Source of the DNA: Poecilobothrus nobilitatus
Lineage: Eukaryota > Arthropoda > Insecta > Diptera > Dolichopodidae
NCBI GenBank assembly: GCA_947095535.1
Contig: OX352774.1
Coordinates: 169,382,200-169,446,199 of the forward strand
Reading direction: 5' to 3'
DNA length: 64,000 nt
The translations under genes and the position numbers were made by a program. This document shows, piece after piece, positions 51,585 through 63,074 of the stretch; position 1 is the first letter of the stretch; every line of letters begins with the position of its first letter. Under the pieces are notes generated by a model, which did not search any database, was not told the origin of the DNA, and worked only from the letters and a program-made list of their open reading frames with translations.

Positions 51585-51781
51585 TTTTTTTTTTTTGTGC
51601 ATTTCTTTGCCACATAAATGAGAACAGGACATTACACAGCATATCCTTTTCATGCGTGGCTGTAAATGTCGTAAGGAGAAATAACTCTTACGACGTGTGT
51701 GAGACTTGAACCAACACTCCCTTGGTATTTGCAGCGTATTTCATACGCTCTATATATACTCATTAGGCCACCAAGGCCCCA
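51585..51781 (-). repeat. tRNA-derived SINE, near full-length copy
   Basis: On the minus strand it runs GGGGCCTTGGTGGCCTAATG (A-box region), ACCAAGGGAGTG, GGTTCAAGTCTCAC (B-box), CGTCGTAAGAGTTATTTC, CTTACGACATTTACAGCC and CATTTATGTGGCAAAGAAAT, with a poly-A tail (plus-strand T-run 51585-51596). With 34246-34432 it defines the family consensus. Confidence 0.8.
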
Positions 51782-52327
51782 CCCTTATAATTTAATATTT
51801 CACTAAAAGTCAAATACTTTAATTATATATCTTTAATTTTATATCTGAAAATAAGTAAATACAAAATGTGTTACAACATATAAGTAAATACAAAATATGT
51901 TTCTAATACTGTTTCTAGATATATACTAAACAATTTTTTTGCATTTTCCACTTCGAATTAAACCTAAAGTTAATTAAAAAAAAACCTTAAGAATTTTTAT
52001 TTAAATATAAAAACTTTGATCGAACAACAATAAAGGAGCAATGATTTTTGAAAAGATCCTGAATTCAATTTTGGAAATACTCAGAAATCGAAAAAAACCA
52101 TGAGAAGTTTAAAATATGAAAAATCATTTATTTTTAAATTAAGTTTTGAAAAATTTTATAAAAATTTAAAATTTAAATTTAATCAATTTTGCATGGCTTT
52201 ATCATATCAAATAATCATGTTTAGAATAAAATACCATTTATATACATTTTGAAATTCTACTATTAGCATGAAATAAAAAAGATTGCAACTTAGTGGTATA
52301 AAACCTCCCATCTTGTTTTTTTTTGTG
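51782..52327. other. AT-rich non-coding DNA
   Basis: No gene or repeat recognised. Confidence 0.55.
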
Positions 52328-52329
52328 TC

Positions 52330-52548
52330 CACTCCTATATAAAGAGCATAAAGTACACAACTAAGTCACTAAGTTTCTGTGATAAAATAAAAAAAAAATA
52401 TTTACGTGTTTATATAGTATCTCGTACAATAGATACCGCAGAGTAATAAACGGTTTAGAGAAATTGATGATTCCAGAAAATGAAATTTAGAAAAATATGA
52501 ATAATTAATAAGTTATTGATAAGATGCCCTATGCTCTTTATAGGAGTG
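52330..52548. repeat. MITE-like inverted-repeat element, about 220 bp
   Basis: CACTCCTATATAAAGAGCATA (52330-52350) is inverted as TATGCTCTTTATAGGAGTG (52530-52548), perfect apart from a 2-bp indel. The interior is AT-rich without an ORF. Poly-T and poly-A runs lie just outside each arm. No clear target-site duplication was found. Confidence 0.6.
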
Positions 52549-53089
52549 GGAAGGAAAAAAACCTTTGATTAGTCGGCTGTAGTTATTGTACAAGACTATA
52601 AAATTAAAATATTTTTATTTGTGTGCCAAATATTATCTTATACAACAATTTTTTTTTTATTTTATTATATAATATTACAACATGATATTAATTATAGGAT
52701 ATATATATATACTTTAATTTAAGTATATTATACTAATTATATAATATAATTAGAAATATCTTTATTAATTTTTATTTATTTATATGACCCAGTCGGCTTT
52801 GAAACCCGACATCTTTAATGAAAAAAAAAAAAAAAACAAACGAAAAAAAAAATTAAAAAACTTTAAAACTTTGCATTAAAAATCGCTTTTCCCCAAAATT
52901 TCTTTTTTTTTAATAAAAAATCGGTATTTTATTCCCTACACCCATCGCAGCTATCGCAAAATAATCAAAGTTCTTCAACTGCAGTTTGTAATAAATATAT
53001 ATATACATATATATCTAAATATAATAAAAGACAAGTTGCTGCTGCTGAGTAGCGTGCCCTACTGTTATGTTAAATGTTAATTTAACAAA
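52549..53089. other. AT-rich non-coding DNA
   Basis: No gene. It holds poly-A/T and TATATA runs only. Confidence 0.55.
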
Positions 53090-54010
53090 TGTTATACTAT
53101 GAAAAGAAAGAAACGTACATCTGATATTTACCCATATTACAGATAGAAAACAATATATATTATAATGTTATGCTATGAAAAGAAAGAAAAAACAAGGCAG
53201 TGTATAAATCAAAATTTTTAGAGGGTCGTATTTTTAAGTAGAACATTATAAAATTGCAATAATATTTTTATTTAAATTTTGCTAAGTAACATTTTCTTAA
53301 TTTTTTAAAAATTTTGCCATAATATAGTACAATTTTAGAATCAGAAGTTTAGACCATAATATAGATATATGAATAAAAATATGGGTATACATATATTAGA
53401 TTTATTATTTTTTATATAGGCAACAGTTATTAATATGAATGAATGGACGGTAAACATAAACGAACAAAAAAAAATTCAAAATGTTCTATAGGTTATAATT
53501 TATATTTTTTAAATAGACTGATGTATAAATTTAATATTTAAAAAAATAACAGAAAACAAAAAAAAAAAAGTAAAATGTAATACTGCGAAGAAAAATAAAA
53601 ACGAATAGAAAAAAAAGAGAACAAAAATGTTACTTTGATTGTTTTTAAATATTTTTAAAGAAAAAAAGAACTATTAAAATGTTATGATTTTAAAAGAAAA
53701 AAACATACCTCTGATATTTACGTACATAACAGATAGAAAAAAGAAATATTAAATGTTATGCTATGAAAAGAAAGAAACGTACATCTGATATTTAGGTACA
53801 TAACAGATAGAAAAAAAGAATTAAAATGTTATGCTATAAAAAGAATGAAAAAACAAGGCAGTGCATAAATCAAAGTTCTTAAAGAGTTGCATTTTTAAGT
53901 AGAATTTATAAAAAAATAAAGCGGTGCGTAAAACCAAAGCTTTTAAAGGAGCACAATTTAAATTATAAAATCACAATTTTCAATTAAATTTTGAATGTGT
54001 AACATTTTCT
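53090..54010 (+). repeat. Duplicated block with internal tandem units
   Basis: A unit reading GCTATGAAAAGAAAGAAACG, TACATCTGATATTTA and ATAACAGATAGAAAA occurs near 53097 and again, tandemly, near 53690 and 53760. Each set is followed by a second module, AAAACAAGGCAGTG(T/C)ATAAATC (53190 and 53850), and by TTTTTAAGTAGAA and AACATTTTCTTAATTTT (53290 and 54003). The whole block is therefore present twice, about 660 bp apart, with extra units in the second copy. It is non-coding. Confidence 0.7.
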
Positions 54011-57000
54011 TAATTTTATGCTTCTTTTATGATTTTTATTTTCTAAAACTTCAACATTATATGCACAGCCAATTTTTATTGTTTTACATAAAAGGTGCGT
54101 AAAACTTACGGTGTGAAGATTTTGTAGAGAAAGCGATAGATAAAGAGACAGAATATTATTACGGATAGAGTAAAAATTTGTTTGAAAAATATAACAAAGA
54201 AAGTTTTGAAGCATTTGCTATGGCAACCATAGAAAAATATAACAAGTGTACTATATATTATAATTAGGTAAATGCATCAGATCAGTGTAGTTTAGTTTCA
54301 AAATTATAAAGTTTGATACTGTATTTTTTTCGAAGCGAAAATTTTTGTTACTATTGGCAAAAATTTATTTACCATTGGTTTTTAATCCAACCTTTGGTTT
54401 TTTAATCCAAAGCTTGACAAAGAAATTTACAAGAGATGAGATTTATTAAATAATCATTTTTATTACATTTTTGAAAGAAACTACTTCACAGCATCATTGA
54501 GGTTTTTCATTATTTAAAACACTTTAGCAATAAATTTTACATTTATCAATATCTAAATATAATATATATAAGTATTTGAATAAATTTACTAAAATTAAAT
54601 TGTTCATAAAACTGAGGAAACTTTCACAAAAGCTATATTTTTCTACTTATACCCGTCGTATGACGGGCTATTTTACTAGTATGTAATATACATATAAGTA
54701 CATAAGTATCTATACAAATATAAAAAATTGTTGTATATAAATATGTCTACAAATGTGTAAAATAAACTAGATATGTATGATATTATTGATCATTCTAATA
54801 AAATTCAACTACAAACGAGATGATTTTTTTTTAAAATTAAAAAAGAAAACTGTTTTGACAAAAAAACTAAATTTTGTTTTCCATTTTTTAAGGTAAGAAA
54901 GTTTTGAACCCTTCAAATGCGTTTATACGTCGATATAATTAATATACGTCAAAAAAAAAAGCTCCTCCATCAAAAATGAATTGACGACCATTCGAAAAAT
55001 CACTTCTCGACAATTTATTATCAAATTGAATTTTTTTTTTAATCTTTAATTAATTAAAAAAAAAAAATTATAAGAAAATCTCCTGAATTGTAAATTGAAT
55101 TAAAATAGAAATTTACCTTAGAAATCCAAAAAAAAAAATTTTTTTTTTGCATAATTGAAAAAATAAACAAATTTTTTTTTTTACCCTATTATTACCACCA
55201 CCTCTAAACAAATTATTTATTTATTTTTCCTTCTTTTTTTCCAGATGCCAATATTTTACATTTAAAGTTATTGTATCTTTTTAAATAATGTTTAGAATAA
55301 AAAATATAAGAATTTTTCAAAATACAAAATATGTATAAACAAATAAAATAATAAAAATAATTTTCAATTTATCAATTCCTATTTTTGTTTCTATTTCTGT
55401 TTGACAACAAAATTGATTGTTGTTTTATTCCTAACAACAAAGTTGAAATGAATCTGAGGATTTTTTATATATTTTTTTGTTATTTATTTCTTAGTAAATT
55501 CTTTATTATACAACTAACTCATACCAACCCATTAACATTTTATTTTCTGCTTATATAACATTAAAATTAGTACAATTTATTTTAATTTCCCAATATCTTC
55601 TCAAAAGCACCACCCGTTTTTATTTTATAAATAGCCTGCTTTGATTGCGAATCGAAAAAGAAATTTTGAAAGAATTTCTTTGTATTTTTAAGTGAAATTT
55701 TTGAGGAAAAGCGATTTCTAAAGCAAAGTTTTAAAGAGATAAATTTAAAAAACTTTTGAATATTTTTTTTCTTTTTTTTTTTTTTATTCAAACAATGAGT
55801 TATTCAATTCAAATCAATATTTTGGTAATCTTTTACGATATTTCTTCTTATGTTATTTTATTCTTTGATTTTGTTTATTTTTAATACAATTAAATATTCG
55901 TATTTCTATGAAGTAAAAGATAATTTAAATATATTTTTGAATATTTAAAAATTTTGTAAAATGACTACGAGAAAAAATATATGTAGGATTCTTTAATTTT
56001 TGTAACTCAATTGAGGGTTAATAATAATATTTATATGTCTAAAAAATGTATAGAACGCTACAGTATCAAATAATTATTTTCCAGTAAGGTTTATATTATC
56101 AAGAATTGATCTAATAATTAAATTAGAGCTGTGCAATTATACAAACTGAACCCTATACATTTTGAATACACTTTTAAAACAATTTATAAATGTATCTTTA
56201 TGAACCTTTAATAAACGATTTTACCAATCTTATAATTGGTTAACTTATACTTAGAAAAATTATCCTTCACACATATATAATTCAATGATGATAAGAATAG
56301 CTTTCTTGTTGGAAAACGGTATAGGCAAAAAACAATTTAGTATAATATTTGTTTTTTTATTTTTTAACTACATTTTGAATGAAGCTTTACGTCTTATATA
56401 CATATTTAAAATTTAGTATTTTTTAACTTAATTTCAAAGCTATAACTATAAAGTTTTTTTTTTAACAATTAAAAAATAAAAATTTTTTATAATCGCCACA
56501 TCCTACATCCTGTAAAGTCGATTTGGCAATTTTTTTTATTTTGTGTGGTGGTGCTAAAAATTTTTAGATTAATCCCATCATTATTCATTCCTGAACCTTT
56601 CTATTTTTTATTAGGTTTTAATTTCTTTGCAACTTACCGTTAGTAAATTTATTCATGTATCATAAAAAAGTAAATATATACCTAGACCTACGTAAATTTA
56701 TGTACACACAATAAAATAAAATTATAAAAGGATTTGATTAGTAGCATATTGACCACATCCTGATATTTAGTAACTTATTTTTATTAAAACCAAACCTTTG
56801 TGGTAAATAATAAAAGTTCTTAATCAGAATATAACTTTTTTTTGTTTATTTTGGAAACATAAAAGTTAAAGTTTTAATTTTAAATATAAATATACGTTAA
56901 TATTATAGTTAATCCTAATTTGTTACACCTGTGATAGTTATTTAAAAAAAAAAAATACAAGTTTTAACTAATTATATTATAATATCATTTTTAGAAACAG

Positions 57001-57239
57001 AATTCTTTTTTGTTACGAAGGGCGGTGGAAAACATTGAAAGTCATTCAAAGGAACTGAACAGGTTACTCTGGGCTTAGTGTTGGATTTTAACCAACCTAA
57101 ACCAACTCCTTTAAAACCAAACTTTAGGATGGATCCTTTACTTAGTAATGTACAGTTTAGTTTTTGGGGAAACGATTACTTGGGAAATTTTTATTAGAAT
57201 TAGGAAAAATGAAGGAAAAAATAGGAAGAGTTATTTTGA
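54011..57239. other. AT-rich non-coding DNA
   Basis: No gene recognised. A TATACCCGTCGTATGACGGG motif near 54651-54670 resembles the terminal hairpin of the repeat at 58594, but only that end fragment is present. ORFs at 53984-54214 and 55582-55791 are low-complexity and not called. Confidence 0.55.
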
Positions 57240-57725
57240 AGAAGGATGTTAATGTTCTTCTTAAATTTCGTTATATCGTACACATATGAATTACCAACTT
57301 TTGGGAACACATATGCAGGCATAAGGTTCCATAAACGCGACATGGGTATGGCAAACGAATTTTTGAAAACTGTGTTACGCCATCTTGACAGTGTAGGGGT
57401 GAGTATCTGTCAAACCCCTTGTTTCACGTTGGAAAACTTCGAGTGGAGGCATTAATTGCTTTATTTATTTAGAACAAGTGTTTACCCCTACAAGGTATCT
57501 ATAAAACAGGCGATGGCAGAAGAGTGAATTGTAGATATAACACATGGTCGCCCAAAAGATTGATAGCTCTGTTTTGCACTTTGTCGAGATAACCCAGCGC
57601 TGTTTGAGGAGGCAACCGAAATATGTGCATTATGTATGTGCCATTTTCGGTACAAGGTACGTTTTATAAATGTATTAAGAAGGTCGGTTGAAGAAAAGTG
57701 AGCTTTACAGAGGTACAAGAAACTT
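57240..57725 (-). pseudogene. Jockey-type LINE, 3' end of the ORF2 fragment
   Basis: Reading the minus strand from about 57725, frames yield LDKVQNRAINLLGD followed by LPSPVL, the segment after the reverse transcriptase in Jockey-like ORF2 proteins. Lower on the same strand STRSFPT and then NSFVCHTHVAFME...CICVPKSW fit the NSF-x-x-R-T-x-x-LWN-x-LP-x-x-x-FP motif near the ORF2 C-terminus. Stops and frameshifts interrupt it. The plus-strand ORF at 57246-57455 is antisense to this remnant and not a gene. No polymerase core is present. Confidence 0.65.
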
Positions 57726-58259
57726 AAACAGTTAGCAACATATTTAGCTATACCAAAAGCATGATTATATTACAAAATCTTGAAAAGAATACTTTGCAAT
57801 ATTAGTTACAGAATGTTAAAAAAGAAAAAAAATTTTTTGTTTTTAAATTTGTAAATTAAAAAAATGTGCATTTGTCATGACTCCCTTTCTTTAAATATGT
57901 TCCCTTCTAATAAATATGTTTCCTATGAAGCAATAGTTTTAAAAACTTGTTATAATTTTATTCTTCTCACAAATTTTTAAACATAAATTAAGAAACTTGT
58001 GAACTTTTATCAAATTTTGTGAAACGAAGTTTTTTACTATTTTTGTTGTTACAATAAAAATTTGGTAACTGTAAGTTATAAATTTGATGAAATAGGCGCT
58101 AGAGTTTTAATAATATGCTTATAAACGCTTTGTTATTTGTTTGTTGGTAAAAATATATTTATAAAAAATTCATTTAAGCATGTTGTTATTGAAATATACA
58201 TATATATTATATACATAATTAAATATTCATATATAACATAATTAAGAGAGATTATATAC
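57726..58259. other. AT-rich non-coding DNA
   Basis: No gene seen. Confidence 0.55.
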
Positions 58260-58492
58260 CTTTTGATGTATATCTATTATTCTCCTTCTGTTACTACGTG
58301 TTGTAGATTTTGGCTCCACTTGTAATACTTTTGCCAGTACTACTGCCTTTAAGAAAATAAAGATTTGGATATGGTTTATTGCTGACAGTTCATCTGTGGC
58401 AAAGCATACTACTAGGTTTACATATCTTGGTCGGAGTAAAACTCCTCAGTTTTTGAGTATGTCACCTGGAGTTTCTTCTTCTTCTTGACAGA
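58260..58492 (-). pseudogene. LINE 3' terminal fragment, same family as 14722-15290
   Basis: On the minus strand EEETPGDILKN is followed by GVLLRPRYVNLVVCF and ELSAINHIQIFIFLKA, the end of an insect LINE ORF2 after RNase H. The plus-strand wording CCTTTTGATGTATATCTATT, GTTACTACGTGTTGTAGATT and CCTGGAGTTTCTTCTTCTTC parallels that at 14724-14945. The fragment is 5'-truncated and carries stops. Confidence 0.7.
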
Positions 58493-58593
58493 ATGCATTT
58501 ATTTAGCTCAACAAAAACCGCAATTTTCGATATTTTATATAACTAATTTCCGAGTAAGTTTCTCTACTGTTTAAAATTTGTCTATTATTTAAT

Positions 58594-59545
58594 TATACCC
58601 GTACGATAGGATCGGGTATAATAAAATTACTCCTCCGTTTGTAACACCTCGAAATAAGCGAGCTAGATATACCTTCAAAGGTATGGATCGGATCAGAAAA
58701 AAATTCTAAGACTTTTGAGCCATGTCCGTCCGTCCGTCCGTCCGTCCGTCAGCACGCTAACTCAAAAACTAAGAAAGCTAGAATCTTGAAATTTACACAA
58801 AATATTTTGGGAGTAATTTGTAGGCTCCCTATTTTTTTTGGTTGAGTTTGGACCAAGCCTTAGGGTAGGTCTCGAACACCTAACTTTTAGATCCTCACAT
58901 TTTTTTTGCAATAGAGCTATGAAATTTTAACTACTGATAGATCTCACAAAAATATTAATTTTATTTTGAATAACTTTTTTTTGTAGCCCCACCCGTTACC
59001 GAGCTACAGCTCCCCAAAGGTTCAAAAAAGCTCTATATTTAAATTGTTATAGCACAAGTTGTATAAAATATATCTTCATTTTGAAAACGCCAAACGATTA
59101 CTACTTTCATTAGCTTTAAAAGTATATATACAATAAATATATAATTTTGGCATACGGTGTCTTAATTTACCGTTATGCGAAACCCAAATTTTGCAAAATT
59201 CTTTAACCCTTCCATCTTCTAAACGGTTAAAGTTGGAAACTTGAAATTTTGACAGAAGTTAGATCTTTGAAAATTAGTATGAGTCATTTCAGAAATTTTT
59301 TTTGTATAACCCCCCATTTAGGAGCTGTAAGGGGTCAAAAACTGAAAATTTCCTATTTTGAAACACCTGTAACTTGAACACTTGTTAAAATTTTTTTGAA
59401 GTAATACACAAAAATTAAAGCTCCAACATTATGCTTTTATTTCTGTTAACAACTTTTTTTAATAATATAGGGTTACTTTATAATTGACGAAAGTGTTACT
59501 TGATTTTTTCAAATTTTCTAACAAATTTCTTTAACGAATTTTTTC
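58594..59545 (+). repeat. TATACCCG-ended dispersed repeat, plus-strand copy
   Basis: TATACCCG (58594-58601) and CGGGTATA (58613-58620) form a terminal hairpin. GCGAGCTAGATATACC, GGATCGGATCAG, several GTCC repeats (58726-58749), CAGCACGCTAACTCAAAAAC and CGTTACCGAGCTACAGCTCC follow. A matching reverse copy lies at 63075-63966. From about 58940 the interior matches the AGCACATTTTC-ended element at 43741, although the first 350 bp differ. Non-coding. Confidence 0.7.
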
Positions 59546-59589
59546 CATTTTGTTTTACTCGATAATTTGAAATTGTTGAGGATATAATG

Positions 59590-59680
59590 CGTAGTACATA
59601 AAAATGTAAATAAATAAACAACATAACGGTTGCTTGAAGAATTTTTATTTATATGATATTGATATATATACATACTTATA
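59590..59680 (+). repeat. Short duplicated segment, copy 1
   Basis: ACATAACGGTTGCTTGAAG followed by TTATATGATATTGATATAT closely resembles 61780-61860 (AACAGTTGCGTGAAG, TTATATGATATTTGTATAC). The two copies flank the LINE debris in direct orientation. Confidence 0.5.
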
Positions 59681-60119
59681 TAATATCATGTTTATTTACA
59701 TATCGTATATGTCACTAGTGAATGAATGATAAGAGTATAGATGTATATTATATAGCGCTGTATTTACATACATATATGTATTTTATTGTACTTATAAGAA
59801 ATTATTCTATCAATGGAATATTTAAATATAATATAATATAATATTTAAAATTATATTTACTGTTTTGTACTTAGTAAATTTAATATACATTTACCGCTTA
59901 GTATTAAATGGTACTATAGAATATTTGAAAAAGTTTTGGATTGATAATCGTTATGTGGAAGGTTAGAATCTGCTTTTGAAGAATGTACATATAAACATAT
60001 AATTTGAATATATGTACAACCCATAGTTCTAGAAATTATAAAATTCACCCAAATTATTTTAAAATACGAAAATATTAAAAAAATAATATTGTAAGCAGAG
60101 TGACAGGCTGTGAACATAC
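59681..60119. other. AT-rich non-coding DNA
   Basis: No gene recognised. The antisense ORF at 59914-60117 has no domain pattern. Confidence 0.5.
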
Positions 60120-60123
60120 TAAC

Positions 60124-60178
60124 GGTTCGTACGGGTATCTAAGAGTTGACAAAGTCAACTGTATTCTTCCTCGTTTTA
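60124..60178 (+). repeat. 3' end fragment of the dispersed repeat family with a perfect hairpin
   Basis: CGTACGGGTATCTAAG is followed by AGTTGAC (60144-60150), AAA, GTCAACT (60154-60160) and GTATTCTTCCTCGTTTTA. The same terminus is seen at 20844-20891, in reverse at 29530-29590, and diverged at 62890-62942. Confidence 0.65.
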
Positions 60179-60234
60179 TTTCAATTTTCATGATTCAATT
60201 TTTATGATCTTTGATTTCCCTACTAACTGTTACC

Positions 60235-61100
60235 TCTACGTCAGTTACATGATATGTGATAACATAACCTATAATTGTTTAGCTATTATTTGTTACTCTC
60301 GTGAATCTATCTATTAATTGTTTCATACCAATATCATTTATGACCTGTTCAAATGCTCTTTTTTTAAAACTATTTATATTACTGTAATCTATGTTAAAAT
60401 CTCCTACACTTATAATGTTTTCTCCTATTATATAATGATTTTCTAAGTATTCTTTATATTTTATGATAAATTCATTTGTTCTTAACTCTCTAGCTAAATC
60501 TATGTAGCGCTATTATACTCTAGGACTTATTTTTCCACTTTATCTTAATATTGAAAATACAAAGTTTTTTATTAATACTAAATGTATTAATTAAAGATTA
60601 TCTAATTTCTTTTTTTGTATAACAACTTACACCTCCTGTAATCCTTGATTCAGAAAAACAAATATATTTATTATACCCATCTATATTGTACTTTTTTATA
60701 ACGCCGCAAAATGACTATTTAAACCCTGAATATTTACATAAATATCTATTAGAGCTAATTCATTCCTACTTTCTTCATTTATAAAAAAAAAGATTTTTCT
60801 TTTCAATTCAATTCTCCCATCCAACTCAGAGTTTACCTAAACCCATAAAAATTTTCATTAAACTCAATAATTGCATTAAATTCCTTGACCTTTCTGTTCC
60901 TTTTATAAGATCTTATAAATTTAACTTCGTCTTAAAAATTAAGTAGGTACGTTTTGTTTTTAATCTTTTTAATTAGTTCTACCCTAATATAATTTTCTGA
61001 CACACCTGTTATTAAAATTTTCGGTTTTCTATCTTTTAAAATTTCTACGACATACTTAGTCTTTCTTTAATTTATCTGGCGCTTCTGATCTTTATCCTAA
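60235..61100 (-). pseudogene. LINE remnant: ORF1 fragment followed by APE endonuclease
   Basis: On the minus strand, from about 61070, EILKDRKPKILITGVSENY and, after a stop, VKFIRSYKRNRKVKEFNAI resemble the C-terminal half of LINE ORF1 (gag-like) proteins. Further on (about 60720-60590) YNKYICFSESRITGGVSCYT fits the endonuclease. From about 60440 VGDFNIDYSNINSFKKRAF and then IGMKQLIDRFTRVTNNS give its end. GDFNID holds conserved active-site residues of APE endonucleases. The ORF1-to-ORF2 order is natural. No reverse transcriptase follows before the repeat terminus at 60124-60178. Stops and shifts make it inactive. Confidence 0.65.
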
Positions 61101-61218
61101 GTCCTAAATTCTCTTTCTTTGTTTTCTTTTTCTTACGGATTTTAGGTACAAAAACATTTATAATTTCAAAAAGTTTTAAATCAAAGATTAAGGTTTGTGA
61201 GTTGATATCTTGTTCGTC

Positions 61219-61590
61219 CTAATTAGTAGATGATAAAGCATTGTTAATGCTTTGATACTCAGCATTCCGGAAATCATATACAATTTCGTTATTGTAAGTT
61301 TTGTCTGAGAGTGGGATAATAGTAGAGAACTCGAAAATATTTGCGTTATGATGATTAGTGTTAGTAAAAAGATTATTTGCAACATCAGCGAGGTTTACCA
61401 CCACTATATCATATGCATTTGAAAATGCAAGATCTAACAATTTCTTGTTGTTGTTGGGATTACTAATAATTTGCTGTAAATCATTACTATAAAACTCACT
61501 GAAAAGACCGAAATCAATCTCGTCCTGAAAGTTAATTGTTAATAAGAAATCATCAAACTGATCAAAATATGCATGAGGATAACTCATCAA
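61219..61590 (-). pseudogene. LINE endonuclease C-terminal fragment of a second element
   Basis: The 123-codon open frame shows LLTINFQDEIDF, QQIISNPNNNKKLLDLAF and NTNHHNANIFEFSTI. These match the last third of APE-type LINE endonucleases: the GDFN-derived strand (degenerate), the QI-x-x-P-T/N box, LDL, and the HH near the catalytic end. The catalytic DHH motif is NHH here. It differs in sequence from the endonuclease at 60235-60740, so it comes from another element. The frame starts exactly in the left arm of a perfect palindrome, where the LINE match ends. Confidence 0.6.
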
Positions 61591-61614
61591 ATTGAGTTAT
61601 CCTCATGCATATTT
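61565..61614. repeat. Perfect 22-bp palindrome with 6-nt spacer
   Basis: The 22-bp arm at 61565-61586 (ATGCATGAGGATAACTCA core) is perfectly reverse-complementary to 61593-61614, separated by TCAAAT. It lies at the 5' breakpoint of the LINE fragment, so it may be a foldback or inversion junction of the insertion. It is far too long and exact to be chance AT pairing. Confidence 0.85.
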
Positions 61615-61779
61615 GAAAATATATTATAGTCTACAGTATAAAATATTAGGTATTGTCAGAGTTCGGAGAGAAATAAGCAATACCTAGGTATAAATTATTC
61701 AAACCTAAGTTAACTTTATATGCTTATATGTACTTACACATTTCTATCCTTAATTAATATTGTTAATGATGAAATGATA

Positions 61780-61860
61780 AATAAAATAAAAATGTAACAG
61801 TTGCGTGAAGAACTTATATGATATTTGTATACATAATATATACAAATTGTATTATACACA
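61780..61860 (+). repeat. Short duplicated segment, copy 2
   Basis: This is the partner of 59590-59680. The sequence runs AAAATGTAACAGTTGCGTG, AAGAACTTATATGATATTTG. The copies are in direct orientation. Confidence 0.5.
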
Positions 61861-62285
61861 TACAATATGACATGTGGGATATGTACGGTACTTAATAGTA
61901 CCATCATTATATAAATAGACGAACATTAATTTTTGCCCTCCTTTTTAGACAAACTACTAAAGAGATTTCTATGGAAAGAAGCCCTTTGGAAAGAAATTTT
62001 TTAGGCGAAGTGCACAAACTTTGTTTCAAATCGTGCTAGTAGTTTATCAAAATAATGCTTTGAAATTGTAAAATACAAAATTGCATGCTCATAAAAAAAA
62101 ACACTTAAAACACTTAAAACACTTAAAATAAAAAAGTCCCCAGTTAATGTAAAAAGTGTATATGTAAGAGCTATGATCTTAAAATTATTTCTACTCAACT
62201 GATAAACTAAAAAATTATGAAATACAATTTTGAGACTATTAATCAAATGCATAAAACTAAGCTGAAACTCTATTCTCATTTTTTC
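61861..62285. other. Non-coding DNA
   Basis: No gene recognised. A short ACACTTAAA reiteration lies at about 62100-62130 and produces part of the incidental antisense ORF at 62001-62291. Confidence 0.5.
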
Positions 62286-62289
62286 AAAC

Positions 62290-62945
62290 AAAAGCTACGT
62301 TTGAACTGGTTCAAACAAAAACTACGCTTAAACATGGTAATATATGCTGCTTCCATAAAACTTGATCATCTTTTACAAAATTTCAGAAGTTTTAGTACCG
62401 ACGTTAAGTACCGATATATATTTATGTAAATTTTCGAATTGTATGACAGCTATCCGAATCTTTTGCAGATTTTACAGAAGTTATTGCCCTAAACCTTCAT
62501 CATCTTTTGTAACATTTCAGTATACCAAAAAGTAAAGGTGCTGGGAGTCTCGCCATTACGTTTACCCCATTATTGTAAAATTCTTAGTTTTGCTATTTAA
62601 TTCCACCTAGTTTTGCTATTTAAATCCAGGAAGTTCCGCCAGCCGGTTCGAGTAGCTGGCATATAACTTCTTTCTTTATATGTAAATAACTCAGTATCTA
62701 TTAAAGCTAGGTATCTCTTTGTAAAAAGATGCAAATTTACATGACAATAACTTCTGTGAAATATGGTTGTGCTGCTGCGACAGGTTCAGGTAGCTGCCAT
62801 TCAACTGAAATTTTGTGAGAAGATTCAGAAATTTGTGTGAAAATTGTTTCTGCTTGAATAGTAAGTACGAAACAGCATATAATATGCTCTTACGGGTATT
62901 CCAAAGTTGACACATTCTACTTTACTGTACTCTTATTCGTTTTAT
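62290..62945 (+). repeat. Dispersed repeat copy related to the 29.5-30.0 kb sequence
   Basis: ATAAAACTTGATCATCTTTT and ACAAAATTTCAGAAG match words at 29608-29780 in the same direction. GGTTCGAGTAGCTGGCATA and GGTTCAGGTAGCTGCCAT are the family's recurrent boxes. The 3' end reads CTTACGGGTATTCCAAAGTTG, CTGTACTCTTATTCGTTTTA, a diverged version of the terminus at 60124-60178. Confidence 0.5.
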
Positions 62946-63074
62946 TTTAAAAATAATGAAAAATTAAAAAATAATACTACAAGCAAAGTGATACTATATT
63001 GTATATTGAATTCAATAAGCCGTTCGTCCAGGTATTTAAGAATTAGTTAAAAACTTGCAAAATATTCGTTGAAG

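Noticed and set aside
57246..57455. 69-codon plus-strand ORF with balanced composition
   Set aside because: It is antisense to the LINE ORF2 C-terminal remnant, which explains its unusual composition.
61188..61385. Second minus-strand ORF overlapping the LINE endonuclease
   Set aside because: It is an alternative frame of the same LINE fragment, and the 61219-61590 frame carries the recognisable motifs.
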